Of a stretch of DNA of 64,000 nucleotides, positions 49,053 to 62,000 are shown piece by piece; the stretch's first letter is position 1, and each line of letters opens with the position of its first letter. Source of the stretch: Welwitschia mirabilis (taxonomy: Eukaryota; Gnetophyta; Gnetopsida; Welwitschiales); contig JBOZIK010000001.1 of NCBI GenBank assembly GCA_051453625.1, positions 177,951,292-178,015,291 of the forward strand. Direction: 5' to 3'. The notes under the pieces were generated by a model. That model was not told the origin of the DNA. It did no database searches and saw nothing but the letters and a program-made list of their open reading frames with translations. The position numbers were made by a program, and so were the translations under genes.

Positions 49053-50394
49053 ATGAGATGGAAAATGGATGAAGACCAAGTTATAGTTCATTTTTGTGAA
49101 AGATCATGACCTGCCAATGATTTGAGATGATTGTGGACTTGAACAAGAATCTGTATGAAGAAGTACAGGATGAAGAGATAGAAAACAATGGCAGTGCTAG
49201 TGAGGTCTCATGATGATACCAATTTTCTATAGCAAATGCTCTTAGGTTTGAAGCAATGAAAAAGTACGGATGTAGTAGTTACAAAAACATAATAAGTGAG
49301 GTGACGAATTGATAAAAAGGCTTGATACTAATAAAAGCTTAATAGAATTAAAGCCTTAAGTTATTTGGTTTCAATGACAATCTAGACTCATTTAGTCTTA
49401 TCATGATTCATGGAAGGAAAGATTTCATCATAAGAAACACAGATGTTCCTTGAAATATGCTTCCTCATATATATGAAAGGGTGGATTCATGTGGTATGAC
49501 ATGGTAAAATAAATGAAAATAATAGGACTGAGAATGCAACTAAAATTTTACCATGCATTCTAGGAATGAATGAAACTATGAAACTAAAGTAATAATCTTC
49601 TTTATTAATATTTTTATGACTTTTAAATTTATTTAATGGATCTACATGTTACACAAGCAATGTATCAACAAAGTAAACACATGGAAATCTAAGAATAGTA
49701 AATAAATCTTATGTACAATTGTTAATGAAAGCGAAACACAAGAGATTTTTAATTTTCACCTTAATTCTCTTTCTAATTTTTCCTTCTACAACTATGAGTA
49801 CTTTGTTTCAAGAATTTAATCTTATTAAGAATCCAATGTTATGGAATCTTTTTTCCAACAAATTTAAACATGTTGTGCATGAAAAATTGAGTGATGCATT
49901 GCTAGTGAGCGTTTATATCCTCAACATACATGAATGTACCACATATAAATCATTCGAGCTTCCTTTCAAATAAGCATCCATATCCTTAATACAATTAACT
50001 AAATCCAATAAAATTAATAACAAAAAGAAAGTCTACTTCAAGAGAAGAGATTTTATTTATTTATTTTATTTTCCTTCTTAAATTTTTTTAGTCTAAGCAC
50101 ATAAGGGGACATTATCTTATTATCGTAGTGAATAAATAATCTTATACCCATAAATGCTTAGTAATAAAGAATACCACATCAAAGTAGAAACTCCACCTTT
50201 TTATCCATTGAGTTTTTTCCAAACTGAATATCTCAAGTAAATGCAAATCTTAACAACATAATTCAAAATAAGAATAATTTTATCTTGAAAAAAATAAGTG
50301 CACTTAGTCTTAACTAAAACTTAAAATGACAAAAAAAATCACTCATTATTGGTAAAGGTCACTACCTAGGAGGGGGTCATGTGAGTACAGTGAA

Positions 50395-51826
50395 CTAGAT
50401 TTAAAGTAGGTAAGGACCTAGTATCATTCTTTCATAGGCATATCTATCTACTAATTAATCAAAATAAACACAATTATTTCAACTTTCAATGAAAATCATA
50501 ACAAAAAAAAAGCCAAATGTTAAGATGTTTAAAATGATCATTGATTGACATTGTAAGGGAAAGAAAATAATCCAAATGTCTAACTAATTTGTTCAATGCT
50601 CCACTTTCACTCTAATGATTCATATATTCCTAAACATAACTAAATTTATCATGTCATTAAGGCTCAAATGTTAAGGCATATTCTCATCCATCACATAAGT
50701 GCTGATGAGCTATTCAGTCCCTTTGATTCTTTATAATCCTTCATAAGCATGAAAACTATGAACGATTATGCACAAGATCCATCAAATAATAAATAGTAAA
50801 TATCATAGAAGTAACCTCAAATAACTCACTTGGCAATGAAAGAACGTGATAATAAGCTACTTTTATCTAAGGATTGCTAATACCAAATTAATATGCATTA
50901 ATAATAAAAGAGTAAAAGCTACTTAAGAAATAGCCTTACCTGAAGTTTGCTAATACCAAATTCATGTGCATTAACAATGAAAGAATGAAAAGTCAATTCT
51001 TGTATTAAAACTCAAAATATACATTACATTAAAAGAGAGAGGTAAAGTGGGATGGACTCTTCAATTAGCCTTGGATAAATCCAACCCCAAGGAAGGCGAT
51101 TAGAATGCCATGATATCCGAGTGCTCCAAGTCTTTTCATCATGTTTTACTAACTAAAAGATGTTTACAATGAGGGATCAAGGCCTTTTATAGATGAGGGA
51201 AGGCTTGAAGATCTTTGTCATGATTGCATTATGTGGGTGATTACATAAGGGGTGTTACATAAAGGTGGTTATAGAGGGAGGAAGTTATAATTTGTGGCAT
51301 GTAGTTATAAAGAAGGATTCTTTATCTTCTTATGCAAACATGATGATTACATGTCCTTTGATTGATGACGATGCTACCAATGAATGTCATGCTATATGTC
51401 TTCCATGTGATCATCCTCGTTATTACCACATGCTGCTGTGACATGTTATTTTATATTACTACCACATGTAGTCAGAGTTAAAGGTTGAATTTAATTTGTC
51501 ATCCAACTGAGCCCACAAGTGTAAAATGATGAACTCCCAGGCAATGAATATGCATTTGACATGAGTCTATCTCATAATACTAGTGGCATCGGTAATCCTA
51601 GATTATGGAACCAGCATTCTTCACTAGCACTTCATCAAGTTTTATAGTGTTCTTTAAAAACCAATAATAAACCTACTAATGGTAGCAGAATGCTCATATT
51701 TTTATGAAAACATAATAAATAGTATAAAAGACATAATTTTATAATAACTTGATGAATTAAGTAGCTTTCCCTATGCTAAATTGATTAACTATACTTACTT
51801 GGAATGTTAATTTTTCCATGTAAACA
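50395..51826 (-). repeat. 3' LTR of the inner element
   Basis: Matches 55667-57085, for example around 'ggattgctaataccaaatta' (50872 and 56141), 'gaaggattctttatcttctt' (51313 and 56582) and 'tttgattgat' (51357 and 56626). It belongs to the same LTR family as the outer LTRs but to a different subtype; shared words are mostly at the two ends. Confidence 0.72.
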
Positions 51827-53992
51827 CACCCACTAGCAACAAGTTGATAAAGAAACGATTAACATGAAAAAATTAACTAAGTGAAATTATTCAAGTATAG
51901 AAATGATGTCATTTTTGAAAAAATTTTGATCAAATTTCAACAAATAAGGCATCAAAATTGAAAAAATTCCATAAAAGTGAATGGCATAAACGCTAATCAA
52001 AATTGAACTTTGTCCTCAAAGTTAAAAAGATAAAAGAGTTTGATATAGAACTTTTAAGAACAAGTATGTTACAAAAGGCTATCACATGATGATGATATAA
52101 GTATTTAGTGAAAACTATAATGCAAAGGTCTAAACTAGCATGCAAAACATTAAACCTAATAGAAAATGCATCATCCATAAATTAAAAACATAGAGTACCT
52201 AAATTTTATTGAAATTTTTGCAAATTTTATTCTAGATTTAAAATGTATCATAATATCATACAAATAAGATATCCTCTAAGTAAACTTATAAGTAATCAAA
52301 AATTAGTTAAGTAAATCTTTCAAGCATGCATGTTAAAAAAAGTAAACACAAAAGTATCTCCTAATCCCATAAAATCATGCTTTGTTCCTTAAATCAAGAA
52401 TTTTGATCTAATTGGGAATTTAATCTTATGACATCTTCTTCTAAAAGAATTAAACCTGTTGTTATATAAAGAAGTTAGTATTGCATTATCAACTAGCATT
52501 TATAGCCCTGATACAATTGAACATGTCATAAAATAATTTGTTAAAGCTACATGGCTAATGGACATCCATAGCCTTGATGTAGTTAACTACCCAATTCTTA
52601 ATCGATTAAATAGTGTGATTTTTTGAGAGGAGATATTTCATTTTCTTTTAATCATCCTTCTCATATTTAATAAAGTTTGATGCACATTAAAGGGTTATTG
52701 GCTCATTAGCCTAATCAAGAAAAATCTTGTCCTCACAAAATGTTTTAACTTAGCATGAAAGTAGATTCCACCTTAGCTCAACCACATTTTCTAATTAGGA
52801 GAAATTAAGTGAAACTAGCCTTAAGAAGATAACTTAAAAATAAGAAAAATATTTTTTTAAAAAACTACCAGTAAAATTAGACTCTACCTAATTTATAATG
52901 ATAAATCGATCATTTATTATTAGTTTATTTTATTAAGAGACATCAACTAGGATCATCTAATCTAAGAAATTTGTAGATGAATGGAAGGGAAGGGTGATTA
53001 GTGGACTTTATTAGGAATTGTTAAAGTGGAAGGAATGGATAATGGAGTGTGAAGTAATGGTGGATTATTTGATGCTACAAGTGAAATTTCGAATAGCCTA
53101 GTTGAGAATGTTTAAGGTAGTAAGTATGCAGGTGGTAGTGCTTGGTTGGTTTAAGGGGAGACAGGACATCAAGAACAAATGTTTTTCACATTTTTAATTT
53201 TTCAATCCTAAATATGTTCTAAAGGAAAATATACTCTAAAAGAAAATCCTAATCTAAATGCATATAATGAAGCTAAAAATTTCACCAGATATTTTCCAAG
53301 GTATTACATGCATGAAGTCTTAACATGATGAATGTAATGGTTTTGGATAATGAATCAAAGTTATGCAAAGCATTTAAAGACTAGAGAGAATCATTGTAAA
53401 GTTATATGAATAAGTCCATAAATGTTGGAAGAGGATCAATGCTATAAGTAAAAGTAATGCATTCTAAATTAGAAATCTTCCATTCCTTAGTCTATTCCTA
53501 TTTACTTAATAATCCATGCAAGACATTATTTTTAGGTGCAAACAAAGATGAATTAGAAACCATTACAGAATAAAAACAATCATTAAGAAGAGTATTAAAA
53601 AAATGGTTTCAAAGATATAAAGGATTTATCTTCATTATTAGAGTTTAGGTCTTACTTCAATAAGAAAGATGAAAGTAACATTATTAGCTCAAGATATTGT
53701 TGAGAAAAAGATAAAGGCTTTTCATAGGATGGATTAGGTATAGGCTCATGGCTAATCTTTTCCTCTTTAATAAGGTTGTAAGAGGATTCTCCTTCAAATA
53801 GTTACATAATTTATAATGGCTATGGTTTAATGTTTTCCTCATTGATGTCACCTATTAACTCATATTTTATTATTTAGCTCTCTAGTACATAATCTTCCTT
53901 AAATTGTTACTTATTTACTAGTAATTTATCATCATTTTATGTATCACATACTACTTCAAAATATAGCCTATTTGCGTATAATCATTCACTCT

Positions 53993-54662
53993 CTAAGGCC
54001 TTTTAAAGCTCAAGGTCCTCTTAGATCTCATCATAGGTTTCATTATGGGTCTTTTCAAGGGTTTCTTTCTTATTCCTAAGGGATGTAAATTAGTTGTCAT
54101 CAATTCTAGTGTCATTACTCCCTTCAAAGTTTTCAAGGCTCTTAGTTTCATGAAATATGATAAGGTTTTCTTATTGTTATTGGTTAAGAGCCCTAAGTAT
54201 TTAATCATTAGTTTAGGCTATTTATTGAAGGATTTGCTTAACATTTTCCTTAGTTTTATTAGTGGTTTACTCTAAAGATTGTGAAGGGGATTGAAGCATA
54301 TTAGAAGAAACTTTAGCAAATCATTAGTTTAGGCTATTTATTGAAGGATTTGCTTAACATATTCCTTATTTTTATTAGTGGTTTACTCTAAAGATTGTGA
54401 AGGGAATTGAAGCATATTAGAATAAACTTTGGTAACATCTTCTAAAGATATTGAAAAGGTATCTTTGAAGGATGGTGAGATGGTTTGTTAGGTGTAGATG
54501 ATGATTAAGAAACAAAGGACAAAGGGTATTAAAAGAAAGATGAAGGATAAGGGTTAAAGAATGATGCATATGAAAAGAAAGATAAAGGATAAGGACTGTG
54601 AGAGGCAGTGGAGGGTATGGAATCAAATTCTCTTTGTTCACAATTGGGGTTTTTAAACTCAA
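53993..54662 (-). pseudogene. Gag-like frame of the inner element, broken
   Basis: Minus-strand sequence corresponds block by block to the gag-like frame at 57783-58621 in the outer element (for example around 'attcctaagggat' at 54073 and 57950, and 'ttgatctatg' at 54677 and 58460). It is stop-rich; pieces show Pro/Leu/His-rich and then acidic or basic stretches. No zinc knuckle, protease or RT motif. A tandem duplication of about 112 bp lies inside: 54206-54300 recurs at 54319-54412 with few changes. Confidence 0.5.
54206..54428. repeat. Tandem duplication of about 112 bp
   Basis: The stretch beginning ATTAGTTTAGGCTATTTATT near 54207 recurs near 54323, including 'gtggtttactctaaagattg' in both copies, with only a few changes. 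It is much better conserved than the surrounding family, so it is recent relative to the element. Confidence 0.85.
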
Positions 54663-55666
54663 ATTTACAAAGATTTTGATCTATGTGTGGATTAAATTAA
54701 AGATACTCTCTAAAGGTCTATTTAGTATTAAAAGGATTTAGGAGTTATAGATGACATGGGTTATATTGAAGGTAATCCACTAGAGCTTGTTTAGGTTAAA
54801 TGAATTTTTCTATAGTGTGTTTAGGTTGATCATGATTTTGAAAACTATAGGCATAGACAGGTAGAAGCTTAAAAGGTGTTTGAAATGGGTTAGGTGTCCA
54901 AATCATTACTAAGTATTAGAAAATGGGTTACAATTTTAGCTAAGGGTTTACATTTTCTTAAGTTTTTACAATTTTAAAGAAATCCTATTATCTAAAAGGT
55001 TTTAGAGAGTTTTTAAGAGGTTTCAATTAAAGTTTTGGAGTGTTTAAAGCAAGAAAGCTGATGGCATCGATTAGCAAAGGTAGCAACTCTAGTGTTATAG
55101 AGTAGAACATTTTGAAAAAGGACATAGGTTAATTTTAGGTCTTGCACAAAATAGTTTAGAGTGTAGCATCTTAGAAAATTTAACCAAAAAAATCCAATCA
55201 ATTAAAACTTAGAAAAATGAAACCTAGGAAAATAAACCTAAATGTCTTTAATTTTTTCACAATTTTAATAATAGAACTAAAATAAAATAGAAATGAAAAC
55301 TTTATAAAAGCTTTTAAAAATAATACAAACATACAAAACATAACAAATCATTATAGTTAACATTTACTTTTTCTTCTTTTTTGATCTCAATTTCAGTTGC
55401 AAGTTATAAGAAAGTTGTTATAGCTGTAACATGAAATATTAAATATAGAAATATATTTTAGATTAGAGAGAGAAACTAAATCAAACTTGAAAAATAGACT
55501 AGTTTCCATCACTAGAAGGAAAACAAAACATACAAATAAAAAAAAAAGGACCAATTTGGATACCACTAGAAAGAGGACTAATACCCACCACTAGAAAAAT
55601 AAAAAATAAATAAAAAAATTGCAAGTAAAAAATCAAGTCCTCTAGAAAAAGTCACTCTGGTAATAA

Positions 55667-57085
55667 CTAGATTTAAACTAGGTAAAATCCCAGTATCATT
55701 ATTTTAAAGGGATATATATGCAGTAACTTATCAAAAGAAATACAATTATTTTAATTTTTAATGTAAATCACAATAAAAGAAAACCAGAAGTGGAGATTTT
55801 TAAAGTGATCCTTGATTGATGTTATAAGAAAACAAAAATGATTCAAATATATAGTTAATTCATCTAATTCTCTACCTTTACTTCAATGATTCCTCTATTC
55901 TTAAAACACAACTAAAATTATCAAGTCATTAAGGCTTAAGTATGAGTGCATACTATCATCCACCACATGAGTGTTGGTGAGTTATTCAATCCCTTTGATC
56001 CTTCATAACCCTTCATAAGCATGGAAAGTATGAACAATTATGCATAAAATTCATTAAATGATAGTGAATACATTATCATAAAAGTAAACTCAAATAAATC
56101 ATTAGATATGAAATAACTTGATAATAAAGTAGTTTCATCTAAGGATTGCTAATACCAAATTATTATGTATTAACAATAAAAGAATGAAAGCTACTTAAGA
56201 ACTAGCCTTACCTAAAGATTTCTAATACCAAATTCATGTGCATTAATAAGGAAAGGATGAAAAGCTAATTCTTATATTAAACCTCAAAATATACATTTCA
56301 TCAAAAGAGAGAAGTGAAGTAAATTGGATTCTTTAACTAGCCTTAGACAAATCTGTCCCCAAGAAAAGTGATTAAAATTCCATAATGTCCTATCACTCCA
56401 AGTATTTCATCATGTTTATTCAATCAAAAAATGTTTACAATGAGGGCTTAAGGCATTTTTATAGATGAGGGAAGGCTTAAAAAGATTTATCATAATTGTG
56501 TTAGATGGGTGGTTACATAAGGGCGGTTTCTTAAAGGCAGTTACATAAGGAGGAAGTTACAATTTTTGGCATGTAGCCACAAAGAAGGATTCTTTATCTT
56601 CTTATGCAAAGATGGTGATGAATGTCCTTTGATTGATAATAATGCTACCAATAGATGCCATGTCATATGTCTTTCACATGATCATTCTCCTTATTGCCAC
56701 ATGTTACTATAATGTATCATTTATACTTCTGCCATGTATCATCGGAGTTGAAGGTTAACTTTGATTTATCACCTGCCTGAAGTATAAAATGATAAACTCT
56801 TCAAAGTAATGTAAGAATGTGAGTTTAGAATAAGTCTTTCTAAGAGGATTGGCGATGCCAATAGGTCTTAGACAACGACATCGATGTTATTCATTGGAAA
56901 TTCATCAAGTTTGCAATGTTCTCCGAAGACTATCATAAACCTGATAATATTAGGAGAAAACTCATATTCTCATGAAAATATGAGAAAAAGAATAAAAGAC
57001 ATCATTTTATGATAAATAAATTCCTTTGCCTATGCTAATTGATCAACTATACTTGCTTGGAACATTAATTTTTGCATGTAAACCA
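55667..57085 (-). repeat. 5' LTR of the inner element
   Basis: Partner of 50395-51826. Its high-coordinate end (CATGTAAACCA) is not followed by a G-rich tract, unlike the 3' LTR, so it borders the interrupted outer element. Confidence 0.7.
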
Positions 57086-57782
57086 TAGATAAGTATCATA
57101 AGCTTATAGTAAGATGAATGAGATGGATAATTAATGAGCCTTATAAAATAAAGTCATAATGAAAGAGATGGTTAATAACATTTAAAATGGTAATGGCTTA
57201 TTTTGTGACATGGTTGGAATTTTAAATTTACCATGTGAAATGGTTTAAGATGATGATTATACAAGTGATAATACTTAGGTGGTTCTATAAGAAAGATACC
57301 CTTAAGTAACATTGATTTCATTATGAGTGAACTTATCCATCTTAAGTAAAATCTAAAGAACAAATCTAATCTAAAACAGTAAAATGAATCTAACTATTTC
57401 TCATAATAAGGTTTCCTAGTATAGTACAAGTTTAAAGGCTTAAGAATATAAAATTAAAGGTTAAATGAAGAGTTATGAGCTAGGAGGTTATCCATGTAAA
57501 TTTGCATAGATAAGCTTATGAAGTTAAAGAGAACCTAAATCATGCAAGAAGTAAAGCCTATGCATCCAAGGTCTAAAAGGTTTTACATTTTCGCAATAAG
57601 ACTTTCAAGATACCACCTTAAGATGAAGATAAAGGTAAGTCGGAAACCGTTGGATAAGGTGAATGTTCATTAAAATAGTCATGAGTAAGGTCATTGTAAA
57701 AAGCTTTTAATTCTAAGGAAAACTTATTTTCTTCATTAAAGATTGAATCATGCTCAATAGAAACATTTTTCTTATAAAGATA

Positions 57783-58621
57783 TTAAGAAGAAGGCAAAGG
57801 TTCTACATATGATGAATCATGTATGAATTCTTCTTTAATGTTATCCTCCTCATAAGAGTTGTTAAATAACTCATCCTCAAATGTATGACTCTTCTTAAAT
57901 GATTGATTTTTCTCTAATAGGTGCTCATCCTCATTGGATTCCTTCTCATTCCTAAGGGATATGACTTGAGTATCATCAATTTGATTATCATCAAAATGGT
58001 TACTCATACTTTAATAGGTGTTCATCCTCATTGAATTCCTTTTCATCCCTTAAGATATAACTTGAGTTCCTAGGATTAGGTCTAAAGAATGTAAGATGCC
58101 TTTTCTCTTTATGTTTCTAAGTGTACTAAAGATTTAAGCAGTAACTTGGTTTAACTATTGGATATTTTACTTAATTTATAGTTTATTTGCATTTGAACTT
58201 TAATGAATCTTTTAATGGTGTCTTTTAAAAAATATGAATAGGACTATGGAATGTTGAAAGATGAAGGGTATTAATTAAAATATGAAGAATATCATGAAGA
58301 AGATGAAGGGTATTTAGGAGAAAATAAAGGATAAGGATTAGAAGGTAAAGGAAATTGATATGATGATGAGAAATAATGGTCATAATGGATGGTGAAAAAC
58401 ATAGAATCAAGCTTCTTATGTGAATATTAAGGATCTTCAGACTTATGATCATAAGGAGGTTGATCTATGCAAGAAGGGATACTGAGAGGTTGAAGAAAAT
58501 CTCTTACAGTTAGCCTAAGTTTGTGAGTGTTCATTTCAACAACTTTTAGAAAATGTTCTATTTTTGTGATCAAATTTAGATTCCATTTGAAGTTTAGAAG
58601 ACATTCTTTATAATCAACCAT
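57783..58621 (-). pseudogene. Gag-like frame of the outer element, broken
   Basis: Minus-strand blocks: KFNWN-type start, then HFLKVVEMNTHKLRLTVRDF (58427-58621), which looks like the linker of plant LTR-element gag proteins; then a Ser/Pro/Tyr-rich stretch; then an acidic segment SNHFDDNQIDDTQVISLRNE and KSHTFEDELFNNSYEEDNIK (57783-58007). Stops and frame changes separate the blocks. No CCHC knuckle or pol was recognised, so gag identity is inferred from position after the primer site and from composition. Confidence 0.45.
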
Positions 58622-59350
58622 CAGGCTTAAGTTTCAAATGTATGCAACTTTATCAAGTTTTAGAAGATGCTTGATACTAGACATGATTAAGAGGGTGTGG
58701 TGAATGTTTCAAAAAAGGTTAAATATGAGGTTTGCGAAAAGATGAGAGATACGAATTACTACTCACACTAATGCCAGTTATTTGGTGAGAAAAATTTTAC
58801 AAAAAGAAACACATTATGTGTAAGGATATGCAAAATTTTTTTCATAAAAAGCAATAGGAGATAAGTGGAAAAAAAGATGGTAATTCAAAAATAAATCAAC
58901 AACCTAGAAAAACCCTAGAGAATGAAAATGCAAAAAATAACAAAAATTAAAAAAAATCTAAATCTAAATGCACACAATACTAAAAATGAACTATAATAAT
59001 AATAATTTGTAGAAAGAGAAAGAGGGATTGAGTTTTTTTTTATTTTATCATTTCTAATTTTCTTGGATTTTTTAATTTTCTATTTCTCTGGCTTTGATTC
59101 GATAGAAAGTAAGTAAGCAAAAACCTATAAAAACTAGTTACTCCTACATATAAAAGATTGGTATAATAATGATATTCTTCATTAGAGCTAAAAAGTTTAA
59201 TGAAATTTAAAGAAACTTCAAAATCAAGTGAAAGTGAGGAATAGTTCAGATATCATTAGAAGAGGATTTATACCACACACTAGAGATTATAAAAAAATGA
59301 AAAATACTAAAATCTAAGATGCAAAAAAATGAAAATCTGTGTGTGCCTTA

Positions 59351-59362
59351 CTATAGATACCA
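59351..59362 (-). other. Primer-binding site of the outer element
   Basis: On the minus strand it reads TGGTATCTATAG directly after the LTR's CA end. The first seven bases match the initiator tRNA-Met site TGGTATCAGAGC. Confidence 0.6.
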
Positions 59363-60750
59363 TGCCTTTCCTTAATAATGGTACCAAAAGCTTGTTCAAG
59401 TCGAAAATGTAACTATGCTTATATCCTAATATAGATATATTATAATACAAGATCACCTTAGGAATACAAATATTGTAAAGCCACACTCAAACTTTTACCA
59501 ACTAAAAACTAGAAATTTTATTATAATAGAATCCTAGTGTCATTATTTTCTTAGGGATAAATAAGATAAACTATTAATAAAGTGACACACAAAATGAAAT
59601 GCAATGAAATGAAGATTTAGGGGGAAAAAGAGTGTAAATGAGAAGAAATGTTTAACCAGATTAAAAAGTAAATCCAAAAATGAGCATAGTTCTCAGAATC
59701 TAACATTAATATAATAGCAATGGAAAGAGTTTCTAAAATGAAAATGGATTCACTATATTATTAAACTAGATATTTTAAGCTTCATCAAATCTTAATCATA
59801 GTGACATAATATGATTCATCATATGAGTGTTGGTAAAGACCTCAAGTCATCTTAGCTCTAATAGCATATCTATATAAGTATGAAAAGTAGGTATAATTCC
59901 TAAAGATCATTGAACATCAGTATAAACTATATACTAAGAAAAAAACATGAAGACATGACTCAAAAATAATATAAAAATCTCAACATACTTGATTTCAACA
60001 TCAAGCATAACAAGTATCTAAGAACACTCACACTTTCTATCAAAAATATTATACAAAATAAGAAATTACTATTTCTTTAAGTTATCAAAAACATTGAAAG
60101 AATGTTATAAGCCACACTTGAAATTAAGAGATTAAATAAAAAACAATAACATTTTATTAGATGAAATAGAATAAAGCTACAAAACATAATGAGGAAACAT
60201 CAAGCCATAACTAAAATGTCATACTAGCCTTAAGGGCTACCCCATTCTGATGGTATGATTTAGAAGAAATAATGTATCAACCTTAGCATGAAGTACAATG
60301 GAATAGAACTAGCCTTCTCCCAAGCATAAATGAATACAAAGTGAGGTGCTAGGTGCTTTTATAGTAAAAATTGAGGTTGGGATAATTTGGGTTTCTTCTT
60401 TTAGTATTTATCATTTTTGACAAAATATTCAAATATTATAACTAATATAGTTTAAAGCCAAACATGAATGTGGATTACTATAATGAATTAAACACATGGT
60501 TTTTGGAGCAGGATTCCTTAACTAACTAGTGCGACTACCACATATCATCAACACCATTATTGTTTTGTGCAGAATTAAGTTTGTATTTACAAATGTCCTT
60601 CAAAATGTGGATAAAAAGCATAAAATCAAGTATGGCATTAAAAAGAATAGAGTACATGCTTCAATGATTAAAATAGTTAAATTAATGTCTTAACTTATGA
60701 TAAACTAGCTTAAAATAGTTAAAATAAATGATAATTTTGACATATTAACA
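59363..60750 (-). repeat. 5' LTR of the outer element
   Basis: Starts TGCC and ends AACA on the plus strand, so it has TG/CA ends, and abuts the primer site. It matches 46508-47943. Confidence 0.7.
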
Positions 60751-61222
60751 ATCATCCCTTGTGGGTTAGCAATTGTGACAGCTCATCCAAGTTTATATAA
60801 ATCCCATTAGATATTTGATTTCCTCATTCTTCCTAGCATTGAAATAACTTGTGACATTGAAGTGTTTTAGTATTAAGATGATTATTGTCCATCTACTAGT
60901 AATATGAGCTATCCTTAGTATTAAGATGATTACCCCACATTGAGAGGATATTACTTGTAAGTGGATGTATAAAAGTATATTTTGATTAATAAAGTGTGCT
61001 TTCTTTTTCCCAATTATATCTCACTTTTTCTTCCTTATGTACTATGTTAGTGTCAATTTAATGCTATAATAGATTAGATCAGATTGATATAGGCTATAAG
61101 GATCAATTTAGATGATAACAAATTGGTAAGTTTGGTCAAGTTCATTGCATTTATATCACTTTCATTTTCATTACATTACTTTTTTTTCTTTAAAGAAAGA
61201 GAAAAGTATATGAAACTAGAAA
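60751..61222. other. Flank between the LTR element and the J-domain repeat
   Basis: No gene. Contains a repeated 'agtattaagatgatta' word at 60869 and 60918, and a T run near 61180. Confidence 0.5.
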
Positions 61223-62000
61223 ATTTACATTGGGGAGGTGATAACACCCTAACTTAATAGATAATTTAAACTATTTAGAGAAAGGGAAATATTCTGCTAA
61301 AAGTTTAGAAATGGACTAGAAATAGAACAAAATTAAAGGCAAAAGCACCCTTGGTAAGACATATTAAAGACGGGAAATTAACTATCTAGAAGAGTATTAT
61401 GCATCAACCACTGGGAAGAACTACTAACTAATATACTAGGGGTGAAAATTCCTCAGAATACCAAAAATGATAAAACTTAACTTAAGTTAGAGAACAGACC
61501 TAAAATATAAAGGATTAGTATCTTGTATAGAAATGAAAAAGATTATTGTGGTTATGTTCTAGTAAAAAAAGACCCATTTCATCAGATAGGATCTTAAAGG
61601 CCTAATTTACCTCTTTGAATTCTTTAGCACTTACTAGATTTTTATTTAGATGTAGTATGAGAGTTTTCTTTCTATAGCTAGACTTGATGGCTTGACGGAG
61701 GGCTTCATGAAAGATTTCTAATGTGATAAAGGAACATCTCTTTAGTTCATGGATTATTGTTAACATAACTTCTCAATGTGCAGTTTTCATATCTATATTC
61801 TCCTGAGGGTTGTGCTACATTTCTACTAAAGAGTAGTTCAAGGTTGAATTTTGGGCAAAACTAGGACTCCTTTTTAGCTAAGGGGGACTAGGTCATGCCT
61901 TCCTTACTCCTGAGTGTTGGATGTTATATGTTCTTAAATTGGATCCTTAGCTATTTCTTGGGTTATTTCTTGAGTTGTCTCCTACTAGGTTAGGGATGAA
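61223..62000 (-). repeat. Direct duplication, copy 1
   Basis: Begins ATTTACATTGGGGAGGTG and matches 63227-64000 throughout in the same orientation, offset about 2004 bp. Divergence is perhaps 15-20 percent by eye. The right end of the match is beyond what the window shows, because copy 2 runs off the edge. Confidence 0.9.
61577..61740 (-). pseudogene. DnaJ J-domain relic, copy 1
   Basis: Minus strand: FITLEIFHEALRQAIKSSY, then RKKTLILHLNKN, then SAKEFKEVN, a TAG stop, and AFKILSDE. J-domains are about 70 residues that recruit and stimulate Hsp70 through an HPD loop; helix II reads like 'IK.AYRKLALKLHPDKN' and helix III like 'A...F..v..AY.vLSD'. Both helices are plain here. The HPD motif reads HLN, so even without the stop it should not activate Hsp70. 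The usual start (YY..LG) is replaced by FITLEI. No Gly/Phe linker, zinc centre or client domain follows. Either a captured gene fragment in a repeat or a duplicated DnaJ pseudogene. Confidence 0.85.

Larger units (their letters stand above)
50395..57085 (-). mobile_element. Inner LTR retrotransposon of the same family, nested in the outer element
   Basis: 3' LTR at 50395-51826 and 5' LTR at about 55667-57085, each near 1.4 kb. The 3' LTR ends CATGTAAACA and is followed by a minus-strand G-rich tract (AGTGGGTG). Just below the 5' LTR, 55653-55664 resembles the initiator tRNA-Met site with three changes. The internal 51827-55660 can be matched in order to the outer element's internal DNA: its left part to 47944-50390 and its right part to 57086-59362. 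The outer element's homology breaks exactly where the inner element sits. No pol was found. Confidence 0.7.
46508..60750 (-). mobile_element. Outer LTR retrotransposon (non-autonomous, gag-like), interrupted by a relative
   Basis: Bounded by a direct repeat of about 1.4 kb: 3' LTR at 46508-47943 and 5' LTR at 59363-60750. The 5' LTR is next to a primer-binding-like site (59351-59362, reading TGGTATCTATAG on the minus strand), and the 3' LTR is next to a G-rich tract (GAGGGGTG on the minus strand, 47944-47951) directly abutting TGTTAACATG. The internal region is 47944-50390 plus 57086-59362, about 4.7 kb. I found no reverse transcriptase or integrase, only a gag-like frame. The two LTRs differ at many positions, so the insertion is old. 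No clear target-site duplication was found. Confidence 0.7.

Noticed and set aside
48438-49109. Frames of 186-217 codons across the large gap
   Set aside because: Nearly all residues are unknown because they are translated N.
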